NCBI RefSeq assembly: GCF_003073045.1
Contig: NC_037596.1
Coordinates: 29,610,392 to 29,674,391 of the forward strand
From: Pomacea canaliculata
Taxonomy: Eukaryota > Mollusca > Gastropoda > Architaenioglossa > Ampullariidae
Direction of reading: 5' to 3'
DNA length: 64,000 bases
Below the pieces are notes generated by a model, which saw only the letters and a program-made list of their open reading frames with translations, was not told the DNA's origin and ran no database searches. The translations under genes and the position numbers were made by a program. How positions within the stretch are numbered: the stretch's first letter is position 1; each line of letters starts with the position of its first letter. Positions 44,380 to 54,770 of the stretch are shown one piece after another.

Positions 44380-44700
44380 CAGGACAAACAGATTGAGGCC
44401 GTTAATGGTTTATTCGGTTGTGTGATTTCTGAGTGTGAAGTCTATGTCATCAGGAAGGAAGAGGCGTGAGCATCGCTTGTGTCCACACTGACAACAACGA
44501 CAGTATTATCGACACGTCAGTGCTTCTTCCTGCTAACGAAGCTTGACTTTACGGCTGAAAGTTGCGATAAATACAAAAGCTTTTTCCGAAAATTCCGCCA
44601 TAAGCTCCTGAGATTATTAGCTATCAGAATCGTTTACAGTAAAGTCAACAACACAGAGCAAATAATCTAGTTGGGACAAATGTTGGTGCAACGAAAAGTC
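44380..44700. repeat. Repeat B, copy 2
   Basis: Shares GCCGTTAATGGTTTATTCGG, TCCACACTGACAACAACGAC and TTATCGACACGTCAGTGCTT with 52255-52605, and a weaker match to 945 and 63680. Lies about 2 kb before gene 4. Confidence 0.7.
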
Positions 44701-46309
44701 TACAATAGACAAAAGGCATTTTAATTTACATCCTCATGATCCCCTTGTAAGCCAGACTTGTAGTTTTATTGTATTATTTTTTGTGTGTCTTGAACGGACC
44801 CCTTTGATCCTCAATTCGTACTATCTAGATTCTGCTTAAAAACAAACATAATTAAAGAAAAGGAAAACTTCCATACCAAAATAACAAACACTGAAAGGAA
44901 ACTCCTTAAACACACAGAAGTAAAACATAAAAGTGAGGTAGGAAAAGATAAATAATACAGAAAAGCATATACATTGACTCTCTACACATTTCACAAACAC
45001 TTGCAAGAGATAAATATCAGGCAGTTCAACATAAATTCGACCACGATGACCTCACAAATTGTAATAACAACTGAAGTCTTGCTGTAATATTAAGAATACA
45101 GTCGGTCTCAGCAACACACTGAGAAATAGAGATTAACTGTCCGCATTCCTAGCAAATGAAGCTCTTGACATAACATAAGCTAACACACATAAAGAGCGAA
45201 GAGAGATTACAGTGGTCACTAAACGAATTAACAACATGTCCATCAACAGTTTTACTGTCTCTCGTGTTAAAGATATTTCCTAGAGTTCATTGTCTATGTT
45301 TCACTATGTAAATGATTCCACTCGGACTGTAACAACATCCTAAAGAAGCTTAGAATGACGTAACATGACATCACATGGCATAATAGCGTCATGCACACGT
45401 CATCCAGAGTTCATTGCGTCAGTGTCTGATATTCCTGCGAGCATGTACTGCAGTAGCAGTCTTAGTAGCATGAACTTCGTGTGCTACAAACGCAAGTAGA
45501 TAAAATTCTCCATTTTATTTCTTAAAAATATTATATATGCCTGTATAATATAATTGCTAGTCTGCACAAAATTTTTTCTTATATTTTGGTAAATTAAGAG
45601 AACTGAACCCCACTCAACGTTTCTTCCTTCTAAATAAATAAACTATTCGTATTCCTTAGACAACTTGTGTGTAGGACTGTCGTCAGATGTGTCAGATATG
45701 TGTATGAGACAATACAGTTTCTTTTTTCTTGCTGACAATCAGAGTACGAGGATGACTTACATGCCACAAAATCACCAACGAATAGTATATTATATAGATG
45801 GATCGAAATCCACAGACCTTTTGTACTCAATTATGGTTGCTTCTAATTTCTTATCTATGCTTAACAAATATTCGTTACAATAGCTGTACGAAGTTTTCTT
45901 CTGTCGGCTACTTTTAGCAGCAACCCACCAGAATTTGCAAGTTTTCGTGCATGATATGACTACATGTACAAGTACACACGAGCCGCTAAACGAATCTGTG
46001 CAAATATTTCTGTAAAACCCTATCTCCTTTTATTTCGGACAAACTAATCATTAATCAACATTGCAAGTAAACTTAAGATTTGTAAACATTTACACCTGTC
46101 ATGATTAATGCCGAGCAGTTTTAAAAGCTCCTAATTTTTTTTCTCGGGAAGTTTACAACCAGGTCGCTGGGGATTTCAAGTACACTAAAGTACACTGATA
46201 CATATTTTTTTTAAAAATGTGTGCTGCTACAAAGGCCTTAGAATATATATGATAGACGCAATGCACATGTAGTGGCTTCATACGTCCATTAAACGGATCT
46301 TTAAAAAGC
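44701..46309. other. Interval before gene 4 promoter
   Basis: AT-rich. At 45385-45420 the CGTCATGCACACGTCATCCA block recurs at 52630 before gene 5. No gene found. Confidence 0.5.
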
Positions 46310-46619
46310 TTAATTGACAGCGAATGACCAAATTTTACGATAAAGATTTAGTACATTTATGTTGTGTTGAAATGTTTTAGTGTCTGCATGTGAGCCAACA
46401 CATGAATGCATAGGTAATGTTGACAAATTAACTATTAACACGCCAAATTATGATCACAAAAATATAGGGGTATAATTATTCAAAAATATCTTTTTCCCAT
46501 TAATTACTTCCTTGTTAATTGACTTTAAGCATCCACACTGCGGTCTGTGCTCAGTGTCAGCTTTCCAGCCAGACTCTCCTCACATCCTCGTCTTCCTGCA
46601 AGACATCGCAGCTAACATC
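46310..46619 (+). promoter_or_regulatory. Gene 4 conserved upstream region and 5' UTR
   Basis: Matches the upstream regions of genes 3 and 5 (shared GAATGACCAAATTTTACGAT-like and ATGCATAGGTAAT segments), with the near-identical 90-base 5' UTR next to the ATG. Confidence 0.5.
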
Positions 46620-46677
46620 ATGATGCGCTCAGTCCTCAGTGTCTGTGTGATGTTTACTCTTCTACTACAAGGTTTGA
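46620..46677 (+). CDS. Gene 4 exon 1: signal peptide
   Basis: Identical to the gene 3 leader; 58 bases, phase 1, donor GTAAGT. Confidence 0.9.
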
Positions 46678-48189
46678 GTAAGTACTCAATTACACTTTGT
46701 CTTAATATCGTTATGCTATGATGCTGTAAGAAGTCCATGCCAGCCCCTGTAGTACTCGTGTGATGACCGACCTTTACAGCATCAGTAAAGTCAGCGGCAT
46801 GACTGTAGTATCACTTACTGGGTTTTTTGTCGTCACTTCATACAAGAATGTTAAGGTTAAGTTAAAGTCACACCTGATATGATTTTAGGAACCTAGCATA
46901 AATGAATGGTAAAGATTGTTTATCTTTAATAAAGAAAATATATCACTGTTTACAAATAAACTAATAGCTTTCACTTTTAATGCAGTGAAATGCAGAAAGG
47001 ATGGACCATTGCAAAATTTAGCTCTACTGAAGAGGCCTTTGTTCATTTAAAAATATTTAGTTACGAGATAGAGATTTAATTCAGGTTTTGCTTACGAACA
47101 TGTTGTAGGGACCATACAGACATGAAGTAGTTGGCAAGACATTTCTGCTGAGGTAGATTAATTTTAACTTTAATGTCGCTAACAATTTCAAGTCTTTTTT
47201 ACAGCGCCTGTCCACATTCGTACAAAAAGTAGAAGATATCCGTTAAAGGAGGACTCAAATGCTACTTTAAAGTGTGAGAGCAATGAGCGGTCTGGTGTAA
47301 TAAAGTACACGTGGCCAGAAAATGCAGGTGGGTTCCCTGATGGCAGTAGCCTGATCATCACTAGAGTGACCAGGGAACATCATGGAAGCCGAGTGAGGTG
47401 TGAGGCGATGTACAGTGATGGTGAAGTTGTCTCTAGTGACACACTGCAATTACAGGTTTACTGTGAGTATTGGGATCAAACGACAATGAATGCGCGCGTG
47501 TGTGTATAGACGTGTACTGGCATGAAGTGTCAATACAAATAGTTACTTCTGGTTAAATGTAAATGTAAATAAATATATAAAGTCGAGCCTAAGACACCTT
47601 AGTCTTATTGTAAGGATGATATGTGCGACGAATGACGTGCTATCGGCTTGTTTACAGATCGCCCGGTTATCAGGATAACACGGAGTGACAATCAGGGTCA
47701 GCCACTGTCCACCTACTCTGAGGTCATCAAGGGTCACAATGTGACGTTTGTGTGTGACGCTGACAGCAACCCGCCTCCTGCTTCCATCACGTGGTCAAGG
47801 AAAGTGAGCAGCACTACTGGGGAGTTACACATCTTAGCAGCACAGCAGACGACACACGAAGATATTTACACCTGTACCGTGGTCACTGAGACAGATGATA
47901 ACGATGATCGTCTACCACTAAGGGCATCTTACCAGCTTGCTTTTGTCATTAAAGGTATTTTGAGGGATACCGCTCTATCTATCCCCACTCACCAACCCAC
48001 CCACCCCATTCACCCACACACATTAAAATTGTGCATTTTTTGCCAGGTTCTGAAAACGCATTCAGGTATAGTGCAAAACACGGTCATTTTCTCGCTTTTA
48101 TTCTAAGCCTTATATCCAGGAACATTTTGCGTCTTTCAGCAAGACTTCTTCATGTACATCTTAGGTTTAACAACATGACACAATGCTGA
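46620..48189 (+). CDS. Gene 4: compact Ig(x2) protein lacking SRCR domains
   Basis: Exons: 46620-46677, 47205-47462, 47658-47954, 48047-48189; 756 bases, 251 residues plus stop, fully open. Order: signal peptide, Ig type 1, Ig type 2, tail. The single 527-base first intron starts like intron 1 of genes 3 and 5 and, from about 46815, continues like their intron between SRCR 2 and Ig 1. One deletion of about 4.3 kb therefore removed all four SRCR exons, and the frame survives because both introns are phase 1. The product would be a small soluble or weakly anchored Ig protein, possibly a modulator or partner of the longer forms (inference). Confidence 0.85.
47205..47462 (+). CDS. Gene 4 exon 2: Ig type 1
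   Basis: 258 bases. Starts TPVHIRTKSRRYPLKEDSN, the most diverged N-terminus of the type; the rest (ATLKCESNERSGVIKYTWPE, VRCEAMYSDGE) is canonical. Confidence 0.9.
47658..47954 (+). CDS. Gene 4 exon 3: Ig type 2
   Basis: 297 bases, almost identical to 35981-36277, with DDNDDR in the acidic run and SRKVSS for SGKVRS. Confidence 0.9.
48047..48189 (+). CDS. Gene 4 exon 4: C-terminal tail
   Basis: After a 92-base intron. Reads SENAFRYSAKHGHFLAFILS and ends NNMTQC then TGA at 48187, with donor GTAAGT one base later. Less hydrophobic than the gene 3 tail, so secretion is more likely here. Confidence 0.7.
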
Positions 48190-48519
48190 GGTAAGTGAAA
48201 CAGCAGTATCAATCAAAGCAGAGATTATTAATTACCCTAAGGTCACGTTAATATTGATAGAGATATTCCGTCTTGACCTGTAAAAAATCTTTTTGTGTAT
48301 TTTTGTTTGGTTCTTCTTTATCCTGCCCCGTCACGTTCATCCTACACTACTACGTCTCAAGCATGTTGAAGAACATATAAGTACCAGAAGTTCAAGGTTA
48401 GGTTCCATCTTGCACTTGCTTTGTCAAGATGTGATAACACATATTTATAAAACTTATTCTTAATGTTTGAAACCATACAGGCTCACACATGGAAATATGA
48501 CCGAGAGAGAGAAAATCAC

Positions 48520-49945
48520 AGTGCAGAGATTACAACGTGCGTTTAATGTGGACACTCCCTGTGTTTTTGCAAGCACAAGTACAGACTACAACTGATTTGA
48601 GTGAGGTGACTGAGGAGGAAATAAAGATTGTAGAGTACAAGGAGTCTGTGTGCTATGTAATGTTAAGAAATGAGCAATTAAATTATCTCATAATGAGAAA
48701 GATAATATTTTGTCATGTTTAAAAGATCTCACACATTAATCTGACACCAGCTCAGAAGATTCCGAGCCTTCTCTGAAATCAATGACACATTCTGGATAGA
48801 GAAATGCAGAAATAAAAGCCATATGGTTCAAATTTTAAAGTTCTATACTACATATAGACAATGTTTTGATAGACAGATGCAGACTTTGTCCTCTGATCTG
48901 TATTTTACAAATTGTTGCCAGAAAGAAGTATTTAGTACTTGCTTATATGAACAAATAAATGCCGTCCAAGCATCGAGTGAACTAAAAGAGAATATTTTAT
49001 TACTGATTGTCAAATTGTATTTTATGGTTCGTGCACACCACAAATGCAAGAAGTATATGGAAAAGTTTAAACTGTCAGCTCATACCTCAACAACTAGACA
49101 TAAGGGAAAGAGTCTCAAAGCTTTAATCTCAAATGTGTTGTTGCAAATTTAATTTTGAAAATCCACTTCTATCCAGAATATGAGTCAATGATCCGCACTC
49201 CTGAGCATACAGTGCTGTGATCTGGCACATACTCTACTTCCATCACCTAATCCGTTGTTATATTCTGTTGATTGAATAGTTTTTTGAAACAGAACAACTG
49301 ATTCCTGGTTCCTTTTTTTGTCTGCCTCATGTTTTTTGTATGAGCTAATGTCTTTTCATACTGTCTGCTTTTAAAAGAAAATGCCAAGAACAAAAATATT
49401 TGGAAAAATGGAATTTAAAGGTATAATGATTGTAATTTTGTCATCTCTACTTCCCTAAACCTATGAGAATATTTATTGGTGTCACACATTTAATACACAC
49501 TTAGTTAACATAATATACATGTCTTTGTATTTCGATTGATTGATTTTTTGATATATATTATTTATTTATATTTATTATCCTTTATTTATATTAGCGCAAG
49601 ATTAATATTGATTATAATGTTATAGTGCTAAATCCACCCTCCCTACTTTACATTGAGGCTATTTTCTGCTTAAAGAGAGACATTATACTTATTGTGTCAG
49701 TGTCTTGGTTGAAAAAAGTAAAAACCTTCGAAGTTTAAGTTTATGTAGAAAATGGTTATCATTTATAAAATACTTTTTTGTATAATGGCTAACTGGATTG
49801 TTTTAGCAAGCCTATGCACACAAAAAGCATTGGAATCTTCAGTATTATATATGTAAAGGAGTTTTACTTGATGTATATATATATATACAAAAAATTACAA
49901 ATTTAAAATTGATCTGAAAGTTGATTCCGTGGTTTTTGTTTAGTT
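48520..49945. other. Unmatched segment in the gene 4 downstream region
   Basis: Flanks on both sides match the DNA downstream of gene 3 (39640-39760 and 40893 onward) but this stretch does not. It holds a 109-codon open frame at 48823-49152 with KGKSLKALISN at its end, perhaps transposase-derived; I do not recognise the family. Confidence 0.35.
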
Positions 49946-50111
49946 AAGCACTATATTCATGTAAACTGAAGAGATAGCAGTCAGTAATAAAGAAACATAG
50001 TACCCCATTCTTATCCTCTAATTGATACCCTGAGTGAAGTAACAATAAATGTAACATGCAGTGTTAAATGTTAACAGTCAGAAACTTATACCTCGTGTTA
50101 ATAAAAGATGT

Positions 50112-50275
50112 TATTTTATTATTTATGCCCTTCACCCCTCCTGGGGCATAGGCCATAACAGTCTTAACTGTTTTCGATGTTTTGGTAGCAAGGATTTGTT
50201 TTACGGGGTGGGGGTGTGGCCCCACGCCCACCCCTCCTCCTTTTTCAGCCGGGCTTGGGACCGTCCTTGGCGGAG
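50112..50275. mobile_element. Short retroposed insertion with 12-bp TSD
   Basis: 164 bp flanked by AATAAAAGATGT on both sides (50100-50111 and 50276-50287). It is absent from the duplicated locus at 41040-41060. Interior includes CCCCTCCTGGGGCATAGGCC and GTGGCCCCACGCCCACCCCT, GC-rich against its surroundings. A SINE or a LINE 3' end. Confidence 0.75.
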
Positions 50276-50479
50276 AATAAAAGATGTGTTAAGGGTAAAA
50301 CTGCTGCTGTCAACGGTCTTAAAATGTAAACAAAGGTTATTATGCAACCTCTAATTATTGAAACAACAGTTACATTTTCTTTTATTATTATAAATGCTTT
50401 AGCGTAGCTACTGCTACTGTTGTTAACCAGTTGACATGAAATATAGTTGTCTTACTATGATTTGATGTCTAATAAATCT

Positions 50480-52254
50480 GTTCTTTCTGTCCGTTAAACG
50501 GCACACTGAATTTTGTGTTCGGGGTGGGTGCGTCACGTGGTAAAGTGTGTGATGGACGTGTGAGTATTTTACCTTTGGTTTCCTGCAACTAACGTCGACG
50601 TGGGTAATAAGGGTTAAGGTTAACTCTCACCCACGCGCTCGGATTGCCGCGGCCTGTTTTTATTTTTCAGTTAAAAACCATCAATCCTGCAATACACGTG
50701 ATGACAGGCGATGCAGTATGGTCATAAAACGCTGCCAGTGAATTAAGTGAGGTCTTTAACATGTTAAGTCCTGGGACAACCATTGTATGTATTGTATTAA
50801 ACATCAATGGTCTGTATATAAAAAGGAAAAATAAAGGAATAGGATTAACGAGCGTTTGAAAATGAAAATATGTGTTCAGGTCAATTGTGAGTAATAATTT
50901 CCTGTCAGAATAATATGTGCTTTTCAACTTACTGAGGAAAAAAATTCAGGTTCAGCAACCCACTATCAATCCAGCGTTTAGAAATCATGATATAGTTTAT
51001 ATAGGCGGTGTTTTAACAAAACAGTTTCATATAAACTACACAGGACATCTATGGTGTTGTGACTATAGGTAAACCTGTCAGATTTCCAGCCGTCCTGTTA
51101 AACAAACACACACACACACACACATCTTACTTGTATATCCAACGGTGTGCCTACACAAAAAAGCAGACACGTGTTCACACGAGTGTGAGAGAAAAAAAGG
51201 CAACAATCTACTAAAAACTATTCAAGAAAAAGTAGGTCCTAAAGTCAGACATACAATCATCCCATGTGGTACTTGTATTCCAGACCCTGAGGCAAGAGAA
51301 GTAACACGAGCGGTATTCGGTGTCAAATGGGCTTATTAAACAGAAAACACGAGAAACTATAAACAGATAATTTGTTATAAGACAAGGTTGACACGAGGGA
51401 TGGAGAGACTCACTGAGCTAAAATTATTTCAATAAATCAAGCAGGTGTGAAATGGTGTGGAGCCTCTAAATTGTCTTGCACATAACGGAATTCTTATCTG
51501 TAAGATCCCAATGGTTATATCCCTCGTACAGTCTTACCATATTGGATTCTTTATTCTGTCTTTTTATTTTGTAGTCACAAACACTGACAGCGTGATGCTT
51601 AACATTTATATATAACATTTCTATAGCTGCCAAGTTCTGGTTTTTGAGTGAATTTAATATTTATATAAGACACAATGCCTGTACATGTTTACAGTTTAAT
51701 CATTCCACAAAATAAACTGTTATTACACACCATTTAAGTTAGCATTACACAGTACATTTCTAGTGTGGAGTCCACGTCAGGATTAGTGTTTGATAGGATA
51801 CAACTCACAGCTAAAATCGAAAGGGATTAGTTTTGCATAAGGAAGGTGCCTTCTCAGTGCACGTTTAATGGATTCAATAGTGGATAGGTGGCGGATATGG
51901 AAAGGGAGAGAGTTCGATTGTTTCGCTGCACAATAACTAAAAATCCGGTGTCCACATGTTGTTCCGATGACAGAAGACGGTTTACAAAGAAAAAATATTG
52001 TCTAGCTGGGACCTAAGAGAAGAGAAGTTCAGACAAATAGTAAGGGAAGGTGCCAGCCAACGAAGGAAAAGACAGCATGGACAGTTTGTACTAGATACAA
52101 GAGCGATTGGGTAGCCATTGCAGACAGAAAAAGAAAGGAGTCACACGGACATGTTTCCTAGTTCCAAACACTGGACGTATAACACGCAGAAACTTTTGAA
52201 ACTTTTTAAAATTTTGAAACTTCTGAAACTTTTGAAACTTCTGAAATATTTAGT
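50480..52254. other. Gene 4 to gene 5 interval, left part
   Basis: A GC-richer patch around 50515-50660, a CA repeat at 51107-51124, and blocks shared with 42300-44340. No gene. Confidence 0.5.
52187..52247. repeat. Short minisatellite
   Basis: Repeats of GAAACTTTTGAAACTTCT-type units; unique to this copy of the duplicated region (44330 has a single unit). Confidence 0.85.
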
Positions 52255-52605
52255 TCCCACGAATATTATGTGTAGCCGCATGCAGGACAAGCAGATTAAG
52301 GCCGTTAATCGTTTATCCGATTGTGTGATTTCTGAAGTCGATGAGATCAGGAACGAGGCGGCGTGAGCGTCGCTTGTCTCCACACTGACATCAACGAGAG
52401 CATTATCGACACGTCAGTGCTCCTTCCTGCTAACGATGCTCGGCTTTCACGCTGAAAGTGGCGATAAATACGAAAGCTTATTATGTGGAAACTCTAGCAT
52501 AGACTCCTGAGATGATTAGCTATTAGGATCGTTGACAGTAAAGTGGACAAGATAGAACAAATAATGTAGTTGGGACAAATGTTGGTGCAACGAAAAGTCT
52601 ACGAT
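52255..52605. repeat. Repeat B, copy 3
   Basis: Close copy of 44380-44700, about 2.1 kb before gene 5. Confidence 0.7.
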
Positions 52606-53299
52606 ACATTACATCGCATTTCATATTATCGTCATGCACACGTCATCCAGAGTTTATTTCGTCAGTTACTGAAGTAAGCTGACGTCAGCAGTGTGCTATA
52701 TATAGCCCAGTCAGACATGTTGAGCATTTAAAATCTTTCAGACTTCGTGGGATACAGTTTAAGCTACTGTGACATAAAACTGTTATTAGTTTATCATTTA
52801 GTTACAATACACAACACTGATGCCTCGACAGTGCGTTAATACCGACGACAATGTTTGCAGTCCCCATGATGTCGAGGAAGCCAATCGACCACACAAATTA
52901 CCAGCTAAGGAATAAAAATGTGACCCCTTAAAGAACCGGGAAAAGTAAGAAAAAGATAGGTATACTCCTCACAAAGTAAGTTGTGCAGGTAATACAAAAG
53001 TTCATTGACAAGCAATGTGTTGTGATATATTAAGCATTAGACAACATATATGTGTGTATAGTGTCTCAGGATGAAGACAGCAAACATTTAAACGTGGCAG
53101 CATGTCTTCATGACAATGTTAACAGTTAATTTTATGTCAGTATGATAAGCATTTTTCTACTGAGTGTGGAACTTTGTCATTGGAAGATGACAGTATAAAA
53201 TGTATATTGTGATCATTGTATATTGTGCTGCATCCAACCCTTTTAAATGTTTACATTCAGCTGAGGAAACTGGGGAAAGTTGTCTGCACTAAACCGACT

Positions 53300-53690
53300 G
53301 ATGAACTCTGATGCCACTTATGTTTGGGGCTCAGCCATGTGTGACGAGTAGAATTCCTTTTTCTGAAAATATTGAGAGCTCTGAAGTTCACAATGTCCGG
53401 ATTTATTTGTGGTTTATGACAAAAATATTACAAGGTGGATTTGGTGACAAAGATATTTTCCTAAATGATTTCTTGCCTTTACTCCAAAAACTTATCAACT
53501 TAATGAAACGAAGATGAAACGAACTTCATTAGGGTTTAAAAGTCTAAGGAACTTCCTTGTGTTTGCACATTTTGCTTCTATCAGTGCTTTCGATGGAGTC
53601 TCAAGGATTTGAGGTAAGTGATCGCCTGCAAACATCATCAGCAAGTCTGGGCATGATTACGATTATACTATCCGGCTTTTTTTTTAAGGA
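53300..53690. repeat. Diverged repeat shared with 1630-2150
   Basis: See the copy at 1630. It includes a 68-codon open frame (53311-53517) that I do not recognise and that is not open in the other copy. Confidence 0.5.
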
Positions 53691-54245
53691 TTGAGGACAT
53701 TAGTACTGAGACAATAAGATTAAAAGATAAGCTTGGTCACAGGAAAGCTTGCAGAATAAACCTACAGAATTTAAATTAACGTTGTGGGTCTTTGTGAAAC
53801 GCCATTGCTATAGATACCCACCAACCCCCGATAGATAGAATTTAATTTTTCTTTTAAACAAAGACATCAAAATTCTAATGTGTATTGTAGCTGTGGTAAT
53901 TTCCAGTCAGCACAGATTTTCTGAGTTTTGTCGTACTGTCAATGGAAACATCATCCTTTCCGTTAAAGAGGCCACTGCTATTACATCATTAAAGATGAGC
54001 GTTGTCCTACGAATTTAATGAGAGCCCCCATAAACTTCAGCTGGGACATTGTCATTACAATTGTGCTATGTGTTCGTTAAGATGTAATCGACTTCCTTTC
54101 TATTCAATATAAATAAACCATGGCTGTTGATGGTCCTATGTGAAAACAATACATGACTTGCATTGATCCGAATCATACACCTGTCAACACCACATTTTAA
54201 GGTAGTTTCCTACAAAAAAGTCTACGAAAGAAGCGAAAGTGAATA
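53690..54245. repeat. Upstream repeat A, copy 4 (second half)
   Basis: Matches the second half of the block (ACATTAGTACTGAGACAATA onward) and runs into the gene 5 promoter region. Confidence 0.75.
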
Positions 54246-54712
54246 ACCTCATACATATGTTCAGGACATAATAGGGCTATGTTAAATACACCTGCACCTA
54301 TAGGGGTGACAAAATGTCAAACAAGCGTTTAGACTATAATTATAAATAAGAACCAATCAGACAGCTGGGTTTTGTGAGGCGTATCTTTAAACTGCTTAAT
54401 TGACAACAAATGACCAAACTTTGTCGATTGAGATTCAGTGCATTCGTGTTGTCTTGAGGAAATGCATCTGTGTGAGCCAACACCTCGATGCTTAGGTAAT
54501 ATCCACAAATCCACTATCCACATGTTAAATTATGCGTTTTCCCTCTATCACATAAACAGTGGGACACAAGTCTTTGGAAAATCCTTTTCCCGTTATTAAC
54601 ATCCTTGTTGTCTGACTTTAAGCATCCACACTGCGGTCTGTGCTCAGTGTCAGCTTTCCAGCCAGACTCTCCTCACATCCTCGTCTTCCTGCAAGACATC
54701 GCAGCTAACATC
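54246..54712 (+). promoter_or_regulatory. Gene 5 conserved upstream region and 5' UTR
   Basis: Parallel to 31691-32144 before gene 3, including CATACATATGT at the left, the CCCGTTATTAAC stretch shared with gene 1, and the near-identical 5' UTR. Confidence 0.55.
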
Positions 54713-54770
54713 ATGATGCGCTCAGTCCTCAGTGTCTGTGTGATGTTTACTCTTCTACTACAAGGTTTGA
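54713..54770 (+). CDS. Gene 5 exon 1: signal peptide
   Basis: Identical to leaders of genes 3 and 4; 58 bases, phase 1. Confidence 0.9.
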
